Source: Endomicrobiales bacterium (lineage in GTDB: Bacteria; Elusimicrobiota; Endomicrobiia; Endomicrobiales; JAFGIL01). Taken from it: 64,000 nt of DNA. The stretch spans positions 31,622-95,621 of the forward strand of contig JAFGIL010000072.1 in NCBI GenBank assembly GCA_016929635.1, given 5' to 3'. The notes beneath the pieces were generated by a model. That model was not told the DNA's origin. It worked only from the letters and a program-made list of their open reading frames with translations, and did not search any database. This document shows positions 62,401 to 64,000 of this stretch, in pieces. Position 1 is the first letter of the stretch. Every line of letters starts with the position of its first letter. Made by a program: the position numbers and the translations under genes.

Positions 62401-63992
62401 CTTTCTCTTGCTTCAGTTAAAGACTGCAATGCCTTTTCATACCGTTCTGCAGGAACTTTCAGAACAAACTCGTTAAAATCGCGCACCTTAGCAAGTGTTT
62501 CAGCATCATTTTGAACAAGCTTCTGAAGAAACTCTTCATCTACCTCAATAGCCGGCTCATTAAATGCCACATGTCCGTTACTGCCAGCCCCTGCAAACTG
62601 CAGGAATATTCCTGTATTTCTTAAGATTTCTTCATACTCTCTGCATTCTCTAGTTAAATCCGGTGCTATCCCGTTCAAAAAGTGAATATTATTGGGGTCA
62701 AAACCTGACTCTTTTATATGCTTAAACACATTTTCCCACATATAGTGGACATAGCTCTGTTCTTCTTGGGTAAGGTCTCCTCCGTATCTTTGCAGGATGT
62801 ACTCACCGTCATATACATGTTCATCCAGATTTGAGGTTTGTACTCTTGACCAATCTACAGCTGCCCTGAATACAGTTGTTAGAGCATTATATATAGGTAT
62901 AGGCGTACTTCCTGTCTGCCAGCCGGTTAAAACAGTTTCATCTGCTCCTAACCTTTCTAATTCCTGATTTATCATAGATACCCATCTCTCTGCTGCTCTA
63001 CGGCCCATTTCATCATGGGTATCTGAGACCGAGATGTCAAAGTTCCCTCTTTCTACTGTGCGGTTTAATACATACTCCATTGCCTCGCTTGGTATAAACC
63101 TTGCCTGGCACACTCTTTGAGCCATGAACTCAGGCAATGCAATACCTAAGAAAAGCACAAAAACTCCAAACCACGTCTTCATCCATCTTACTACCCCTAC
63201 TGTACCGCCAGGTTTATCTTTTGTTTCTCCTGCACCTAACTCCAATGGAATCAAGCCAAGCGCGGGTACAATAATGGCGTTATATATAAAATGAAGGATA
63301 GCACTTATGACAGCTGAACTTAATAAAGACTGGCCTAAATTTTGTATTAATACCTGATTTATTCCTAAAGGAAGGAATGCATAATTGAACGGCAGCCATA
63401 CTACAACTGCCGCTGCTAAAACAAATCCTCCTATAACTCCTGTCATCTTGAGTAAACGCCTAAACAAAGGAGTATCTTCTCTTGAAATATCTATGCATTT
63501 TTTAATTATCTGCGGTATGTGGAGTGCTGCAAAAACTAAGGTTATTGCACCCCATATTAAAGGTGTAGGTGTCAGAATGGAATATACTACTGCAAGACCT
63601 ATTGTCTCTGTAAACGCTGCTGACAATGGATGGCTTATTACCCAGGCCAGCCACTGCCACCATTTGAGAACCCCTCCCTGCCTTGATCTTGTTTTATTTA
63701 TCCAATCATGTAACGGCTGTAAAAGGTTTAATCCCATATCGGATTTTTCGAATCTACCTTCTATCGCAGAACGAAGCTTTGAGGGTTGCCAGAATTTATA
63801 TTGTGTCCAGAATTCTAAAAGCAGGCTCTTGAGATGAAAAATATCACTAATCTGTCCCAGTAATCCATCATAGGTCTTTTCTAGATCAGGTCTCTTAAAT
63901 GGATCGTTCAAAAAATCCTTGCTCAATAATCTGGAATCTTGTTCTGAATAGTATTTAATAAGATCTTCCAGTTTTTCATATAATATTCCCAC
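44484..63992 (-). CDS. Giant multidomain polytopic membrane protein (at least 6502 aa, 5' end probably outside the window)
   Basis: Single uninterrupted reading frame. The first possible start in the window is GTG at 63992, but the frame stays open to the window edge. Many TM segments and numerous enzyme-like domains. Confidence 0.9.
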   Translation of the reverse strand: MGILYEKLEDLIKYYSEQDSRLLSKDFLNDPFKRPDLEKTYDGLLGQISDIFHLKSLLLEFWTQYKFWQPSKLRSAIEGRFEKSDMGLNLLQPLHDWINKTRSRQGGVLKWWQWLAWVISHPLSAAFTETIGLAVVYSILTPTPLIWGAITLVFAALHIPQIIKKCIDISREDTPLFRRLLKMTGVIGGFVLAAAVVVWLPFNYAFLPLGINQVLIQNLGQSLLSSAVISAILHFIYNAIIVPALGLIPLELGAGETKDKPGGTVGVVRWMKTWFGVFVLFLGIALPEFMAQRVCQARFIPSEAMEYVLNRTVERGNFDISVSDTHDEMGRRAAERWVSMINQELERLGADETVLTGWQTGSTPIPIYNALTTVFRAAVDWSRVQTSNLDEHVYDGEYILQRYGGDLTQEEQSYVHYMWENVFKHIKESGFDPNNIHFLNGIAPDLTRECREYEEILRNTGIFLQFAGAGSNGHVAFNEPAIEVDEEFLQKLVQNDAETLAKVRDFNEFVLKVPAERYEKALQSLTEARERQRDKIQDYLRDEFRRRAEEKGEEYQEKPGIDRLADEIRAQRLIVYVSDEYFKTGPERIIGINERFSRHNLNLANETNLLESKTHVVDLAVTTILDNSRFYDDLSDMRVQALTMGIGTILSAQHILWNLACEKRSQTDRQAFGKVLSDTLYGPVTPSIPSTALQKHPSVMVYVDKYVALSAAKRGLKEWIDRLLLSSKGRIDSFQAAIVKWSDFDDIYKNRDEMEGFYFAYDKEREDIERRGGIIELNGKWFDVYTMIEKGKTVFLIIPKFGDNLQKDHFWYRRKELNEYFFNKELNVNIVRLVQAVERFSAGRITHGERLGIVTRQTQKVFDETIGRYRHGDVYDPSKNLLNSDNYLHTAHFGWLYHREIEMIQKISMQRGLERPIIHDLGTGLGSFIFSADKSIESARLLGTDVQEDIIEYGAKSYAPEADNIKFITANPESINSSDDLKIFSINSFGSPADFIVLNHVLEHLEGIETFDGIARYIETWLEACNHGVMISVPFDEGVADLSSITPHIEEGAFNEEKLRDIAARFAKTRPDIEVDSSNVNVGLLAFVKKKPAVLYSNATGVISQMDIDDILRDVSIDQLKALTTFIKAKKQEYIHLIEEIIAESRKKYSIRYADILPEIAGIDEIFRSIYYNPNVISSLKHYVSNRIGIITIATQLIRENDNVQRRISDLSRYTDRFDELIFFLEAVIEQGAATVSDETSKVKPGGAGGLMRVSTFERYLQDEHYKSPDWERMYHSEKWYKKVWINTAVRVWASWSYAPVVEHSEIADILSNSPFSRDFWYGVWGFFIGHYAKPTTVLGWLGVVFWPIQSILRVAGISVMAAAWYLIPFHREAVNIAIHRAFNVVTTPLFASWLMSDKVRKDQVVRSLIEQRTSEIAELDGRLKISSYELDIINFADLEIDGVKYRYRWETNLERNNFIEFFYVDNVMVAHGFTNLHEDGALIRMGYNPGMEDIGSTHMKILFEMKLNVLKNRYGTEGFIVPNSQFKDWNTFFFYIRKGFMPVDPLARDKVLTYLSLWKTGTVDRLKYDEIKEIFGDYFTFLGTCGDLVFSLQEASEQPSPAKYDEQVLDEFMQRCSNEIDELDGRLSEKSGPDTYNAVALGVDGVEYQYEWWESISGLSLDPEHYTVGNKDVAHGFTQFHIERRDEARMGMGYNLNVNFVESPHMKILFYMKLNVLKNRYGITKFRVMKYQLTDWKTIFFYIRKGFLPENPEMRAKVLEYIVRWQRGEVDILDEEQIQETFGSFYRFISKCGDFIFTIEKADDRFAAPAEGKTYRGGVWNWLRAIMWGVFSRIFPEVRQESFNSVYDVIVAPFIENILVTVIANTFFGGNVIIAWVLFIALHLLDYAIDFVKPGKKIAPPSLNMIFPALIGFTGIIFKLSPLSPLAVWLHMGINTVVTIIKKFIQGRDYDSLKADASLSKPGSLDTRYFEDIVGWFRTPIVSLIARVFPKTGKERIGLVYDRYIPTLVRIVLVLVILSASYVTFFLGFSDYYPRFINVFAEMIGSDQAKQLILGSWIIIVIYSFIIAPLSPVSIGLYFRDRFSKSLVKADYDQEGIDTTQSGDVKEKKPPLINRNLKRYLLVCISLIIPAILFYTGFATYLWGYILHLFSAIKLTAVGEVIVRSMLISSTQGRLGIYIRWYLNDALIIPAILCANYALFSSYKIEQPTSRKEKNISKAFTVTKMIASLAVAISFAYVILYTHFVLLNPLFSFIVATLGIRFVIPILQKYIFSGKNTEYQKSLKYGFIWAALFNALSISGHEVLEGKFGLTGTFDWMDVIVCLVGTIVFIILVSIAISKTSYPQSINTVDYKSEVKPEASVEPDIPQEVAPIEPDEEKPEPQSDLHSEEIIFSGLTREGLKTQISEYSAKAVGMKRRRRLNSRYLGGAYESIQELHGFSFTHSDTVDLAQESNSLAEFVVADIGAGYGFVSRDLLEETDGFFASIFPEMKETRFRSLAFEVNEFREEVEKEQERRSKRDDSYYQAVEWSFGETGEDLPYEDETATLALATRSIEYMYDPLRGIEELYRILKVNGKASAVLSLMNEETYAEAMEAFETDLLEDKDQFLGSVYLEGVPIFSEIKRLQQAGYDIRLCVIDNLSHLRWVKTDEGTWRRGEPLMEVTPEIEAEFYEDTFYFNRDHSNYLIIEIRKRAEDPGPLRFNYDIENVENLYHRRYIPRDTATIDVTPVKKPGGAGGLMRLSTFERYLQDEHYKSPDWERMYHSEKWYRKVWINTAVRVWASWSYAPVVEHSEIADIFSNSPFSRDFWYGVWGFFIGHYAKPTTVLGWIGVVFWPIQSVLRVAGISVMAAAWYLIPFHREAVNIAIHRAFNIVTTLLFVSWLMKNKDTQIDTDSRLSQFKQPVLKSFRNISSGITLRVIMSALSVLSPLVAIYTLYYYLSPTSLLYGIAGVQGSIIVMVILSSIFGIRAAIYYGQQAFGIWRASKLVENRDSAEEPSYILRDILNYARPGYYEELVENGIEIRTINEKYVPSRVVRDSGKIFFEINPALFVSLDDELKVQFLQHDRISVWFKQQTQSTEYNFYSLLLKSVFSVLTTIPFAEQVIVSIGEVRGLRIIIQYALHRQGRVLFGTLVGLMLSAILQQYFLYLGISDLVSAAKVGLYAGLAIVFMPLVKQVAFDDWIKKVDERFSGRPNVRMLIVTLVGSLSFYFLYPFHAYVRQFLKLISYKLLTGISAGLEVRVGFPHTTTPNMDELYYMTFTYFFLRWVGNLFDATLGMLIFREGMREVNKENITFKKLIFFSIGIAVTTWSWLLSIPGDYSIVKFQDPYYGLIMPDTITRVLHGDVQTIVAILAIPIFELLVFFAAYQISRFIDILRGVSSPAVPLTEEEKETNLFKRGLIKASKIITTYTKESSSMLKGASLSFIVSTLILSFVAVLLGLGLLFVGNTSFISNYALAAMSVIYLMTLPSLVYLKLSLRKKSKISSTEDEDIEDKFEKVSISGTKKAGAAASVIAGVEAAGAVTLVTVGIIFNLPALIWAVSIAVGVTIISGGALYIISRSVKQKPQGILGVFVAILEAGSVLLAPFTGILLMKNQKQLIHQAQMEANKIRAGPIKRVREEEVKAWLEENCKGLKFEEVEITIDELEIARPDIAAAKDGIIYIDYLAFSFLPDYLRRSIIQYHENTHRWTALEFIAYGNQILHSTRFLSDMLSKNKARGLLVKFNEFSAQIGTSKKIIEDLCRNIEKELQRKDDADFEIINQDFDNIVIQVQLLFALEEEVVALSNKLEYFKLLFIHWGRTPFTPIFGYTNLFLKTKDVKVLKRVLEIIPANLESMQDKVDMIKLRSFPDFADSILEVLESPKNQQEYERARELAEFYIKRLDGVKAVLLDVGGVVIQPDLHAAGARFKKYFNELGFAEYTSESELLDIYTKFRNGSGIEYRRNKEGDSEVSFDAYVDLFNSYLAGRDIPIRLTPLDFANLFKKPWKSDRRTVSALNRLAGNFRLATVSDQHTDGSNWSETQSVNEALTAALGNPEELFERQFVSWQEGHTKSDQEYFAHILQETGLTPEEVAFADDMPNYVENASTEGMLGSTVDSAQSLSKNLLIDELVTGEWRRKAGKLLKKGPAKLRRYRNRFRKAFKPLKDVSCPLLEDSSVETLVDTSRKLAKAYPTERIVAIGRTPVWIVETARLLEWDSDRFEYVAFSGRWHKRNARLVEKDKEHPGREQVLRYRQYLSGLDLDPISIINRPERTVFTDHIFSGESMVSFITVLVEWAEELDATNTQIDVVDELKRKMALHILHELHSPEYVLETMDYMIGFDITYQRINTPLLVFLGRNIDSYDANLGISYPYTDWDNPDIDPRNAQVTRNARLLYFRIVDFLVGRKLLGPEYLDRAMRSIETMEPVHDILTAGDTRSEGTPSEGFVYTIDFKKSVDIDDYKWQRNRIQKYMKATKDLNFRWAAEVDMDSITSENDELLRMVTARRIDWLLENEQVQYSHEGLAGNTMSRDFDFILWELYKNACDAYTRLNDEGPIEVSLSQAGENVTIDFIDYGIGLETIGKRENGSIRIVSNTPVGECRRDHLYSSQGVGIIWCQLLVQLHGGTFEYISEKVEDDKSGKKHRTIARITLPKDAIQLESDAHEEVKPETTLRLFNVPFWSELFETIALGVVFAFIQDPVTRMLALGVFALIHIITDIYNLRQNEEYRKKTAFGKLFHLLGNVVKRFIASMVVIWVPFGVSDYFVQVKVASLIAGAVISFSWHIYYNVLIDNQVKFLKKWPKLRLSRKADDKQTDEQSVVIPEEPPSDPDELKQELEKPYPYGETDTVKIDKKPAKMLGLEDLYAGSSDISDYGTCIRIMSFYSIHQRDIHKQALRNIQKTFPVFTTDFIARIIKYSDSPEQALSRFRQWLDALDKHPEVLEAIVASAETPEEARSLYWDIRYNRPVKPDYFDFNVTPAQALLYKIRFERYSKDKWAHKTWHPALIKWANMTLEKQGLPELLKIEEQESAVSPETDRIVEVEKAQKYTLVNTLISTLFAGLLLLGLGLILKASILVLGILFLIPVLFIFVYISSSLWASKNAHYKITVREKYLEYEARKKLDASGLEDVKIKVVKERGYSPVRYEKRGDEYTVILNPNLLNRSFMFDRLFYLSHISKQIKMSRRERGVLRKVLDFIVLHLVDIVLFFRAALWDTIIGHRPWEELSSYISGKTSVELDERYGSPMKAFDSFKKEFEQGIIPDYIALNIFESAFKNKEISGQAKGYFLNHLSVCLKEDRDLGVMDIEKLNVYFPEISRARLAQEFEGFIDKVASDKEEIIALCQRIRAEIQKGDSAEQGNIDYCMGVINTKSYKLLDSLTPLFVMMIILGLKDFEGDLSHWTRTCSAAIIGYVELYNEVYKAKGDFAKLDEFLRNIESQIERLDAQAREMKEKYLKDSVVIDESAVKSEKEYSLIHNVLVWIPGFFANMAINLSAWILRMIGIADRTANFDVLYSQIRQINSNISYYNETQGIRKYWPVEHKKRDAKIMMALKDRLANVKNPQYYIDYEIRDGLIAGYIVYSIRPSDSPEYPGSLYIDLIAADPSAFGTDISIKLMKKAFKFAQKNNIDTVYLNCFKDNERGVNFYENKVSAQLSDIITAKPKEDRPGEDDQFRFVYTVKDLPQERVITIGFWNNIVKRFSRYTAKPQDLAQDMIEQLLVEQDEKWLMDNYPEAVNRDTFHIVSNPNNIESKVQDLIHLKKMGINAHGIAFAPYSTAGLVGRGYEIQKEGPVSPVVMVNGELQRLQVWKNPKTGMILIDKPQGVEFKDQNEEAQALYFIACQVMYRGFIDKKVNKMLISGQPKRKFRNKKTFPDVVFIDNQEMIPGVQSKRLFGGVEISFPDVANAEKLLANAMVVSEIDQDPEMETSLLRDANKNILASERVNLVMQAGALRSNIGMFLGENRTHQRSSSAVMMARSPLALRFGLAELKAEKRIKTILDLPGVVETDLKYWPSHAGSTIVDGLFKDGALNEDYLNLSRKQLKQGEKYFDGFTEDEKKYVVELTRLAKGMPDVPYGEVADQFKKTYIAKASCALWVLKQIEKNQSVTGIIPSNIVTEAASVNTFERLIKGSIYIGFSGMMLSIREHYQESVIDLNRNLLEFYKEAQDSRYLPSGYLTISIPARLQNYDEFMEISSKLGISVVDERFLSSAESAYTDMRANTSLRISFIGSDVASRMDLNNALSNILRQASEQKVPLVILDADLAMSEEIREARITTVDFMEVVLDVLGFQELDPAEKRKLEQSKGQRYFQGGPVPVFDNAAKQVVKRVLKYAEDSEAFVGDEALMIETLDALMDISFNYANVKESDVRKERERFKLAVLRYKQRYENSSNLEAKQEAVHMCMNLVHGICLAVAESAYLSGTIMDEKYKPVFLQYILQAINSGSDTPELIRSGNYTPALPQLPDEYASLSVEELLEKVLANSEGFALEDLLALLWLNASRELSNLEILKTLKNPVLIAGQQAIESAA
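47100..47385 (-). other. GNAT acetyltransferase-like domain in the giant protein
   Basis: YYIDYEIRDGLIAGYIVYSI ... LYIDLIAADPSAFGTDISIKLMKKAFKFAQKNNIDTVYLNCFKDNERGVNFYENKV. Confidence 0.65.
50100..50490 (-). other. HATPase_c (GHKL ATPase) domain in the giant protein
   Basis: N-box LWELYKNACDAY, G1 IDYGIGL, G2 SSQGVGIIWCQLLVQLHGGTFEY. Confidence 0.75.
51140..51560 (-). other. Phosphoribosyltransferase-like domain in the giant protein
   Basis: RIVAIGRTPVWIVETARLL ... RTVFTDHIFSGESMVSFITVL resembles the PRPP-binding loop of type I PRTases. Confidence 0.45.
51680..52355 (-). other. HAD-superfamily hydrolase domain in the giant protein
   Basis: VKAVLLDVGGVVIQPDL, GHTKSDQEYFAHILQETGLTPEEVAFADDMPNYVENASTEGMLG. 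Confidence 0.75.
52450..52640 (-). other. Degenerate HisKA (dimerisation/phosphoacceptor)-like segment
   Basis: FIHWGRTPFTPIFGYTNLFLKTKDVKVLKRVLEIIPANLESMQDKVDMIK resembles HELRTPLT.I.GY..LL; His codon at 52605..52607. Confidence 0.5.
52840..53150 (-). other. HExxH metallopeptidase-like module in the giant protein
   Basis: IIYIDYLAFSFLPDYLRRSIIQYHENTHRWTALEF; HENTH at 52935..52949. Confidence 0.5.
55343..55803 (-). repeat. 461-bp direct repeat copy 2 (KPGGAGGLM...SWLM membrane module)
   Basis: Same length and near-identical DNA to 59804..60264, same reading frame. Confidence 0.95.
55880..56760 (-). other. SAM-dependent methyltransferase-like domain 2 in the giant protein
   Basis: FVVADIGAGYGFVSRDLLEE ... 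LALATRSIEYMYDPLRGIEELYRILKVNGKASAVLSL. Confidence 0.65.
58570..59795 (-). other. Tandem duplicated GNAT-like domains (about 59195..59795 and 58570..59175)
   Basis: Both share E(I)xELDGRL, VAHGFT, HMKILFxMKLNVLKNRYG, DWxTxFFYIRKGFxP and CGDxxF in order. Confidence 0.7.
59804..60264 (-). repeat. 461-bp direct repeat copy 1 (KPGGAGGLM...SWLM membrane module)
   Basis: Translates to 153 aa differing from 55343..55803 at 8 positions by manual alignment. Confidence 0.95.
60715..61320 (-). other. SAM-dependent methyltransferase-like domain 1 in the giant protein
   Basis: PIIHDLGTGLGSFIFSADKSIESARLLGTDVQEDIIEYG ... ADFIVLNHVLEHLEG. Confidence 0.7.
61870..63070 (-). other. NagB-like (glucosamine-6-phosphate deaminase-type) domain inside the giant protein
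   Basis: TGSTPIPIYNAL, NLDEHVYDGE, FLQFAGAGSNGHVAFNEPA, ALTMGIGTIL, HPSVMVYVDKY occur in NagB order. Confidence 0.7.
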
Positions 63993-64000
63993 CCTCTGCA

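Noticed and set aside
63990-63992. GTG at 63992 as the true start of the giant gene
   Set aside because: The frame continues open upstream to the window edge and no clear RBS is visible within the window, so the start cannot be assigned.

Overview
All credible genes in this 64 kb bacterial window lie on the minus strand. I found no tRNA, rRNA, CRISPR array, transposase or prophage. Listed by coordinate (transcription runs right to left), there are four blocks. (1) 1-755: the start of a response-regulator gene and a CpXC-domain protein. (2) 820-23.8 kb: a tightly packed block with MoxR ATPase, DUF58, BatA-like VWA, DUF4159 and VWA proteins, three DUF2723 plus one GT39-type membrane glycosyltransferases, a secreted subtilisin with a FlgD/T9SS-like C-terminal domain, a DUF4175-like coiled-coil protein and a gluzincin/TPR protein. 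(3) 23.9-44.3 kb: housekeeping genes (xerD, MBL hydrolase, pgpA, pgsA, rimO, rodZ-like, lolA, ftsK, uppP, accB, pnp, rpsO, an EF-G-like paralog, ribF, truB, nrnA, rbfA, infB, nusA, rimP). (4) 44.5-64 kb: one uninterrupted reading frame of at least 6502 codons, still open at the window edge. It encodes a giant polytopic membrane protein. By motif it contains a NagB-like sugar-phosphate isomerase/deaminase domain, two SAM-methyltransferase-like domains, a tandem GNAT-like pair, a near-identical 153-aa repeat, an HExxH module with two degenerate relatives, a HisKA-like segment separated from an intact-looking HATPase by HAD and PRTase-like domains, a GNAT domain and an uncharacterised C-terminus. 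This giant protein is the best candidate for something undescribed. Also notable are palindromic elements inserted in frame within two membrane glycosyltransferase genes, an intergenic inverted-repeat family, and a promoter plus hairpin leader before rimP-nusA-infB. The KPGGAGG linkers, giant gene and gene content suggest Omnitrophota or a related PVC-adjacent lineage; this is inference only. Domain calls are by eye, with no database search.
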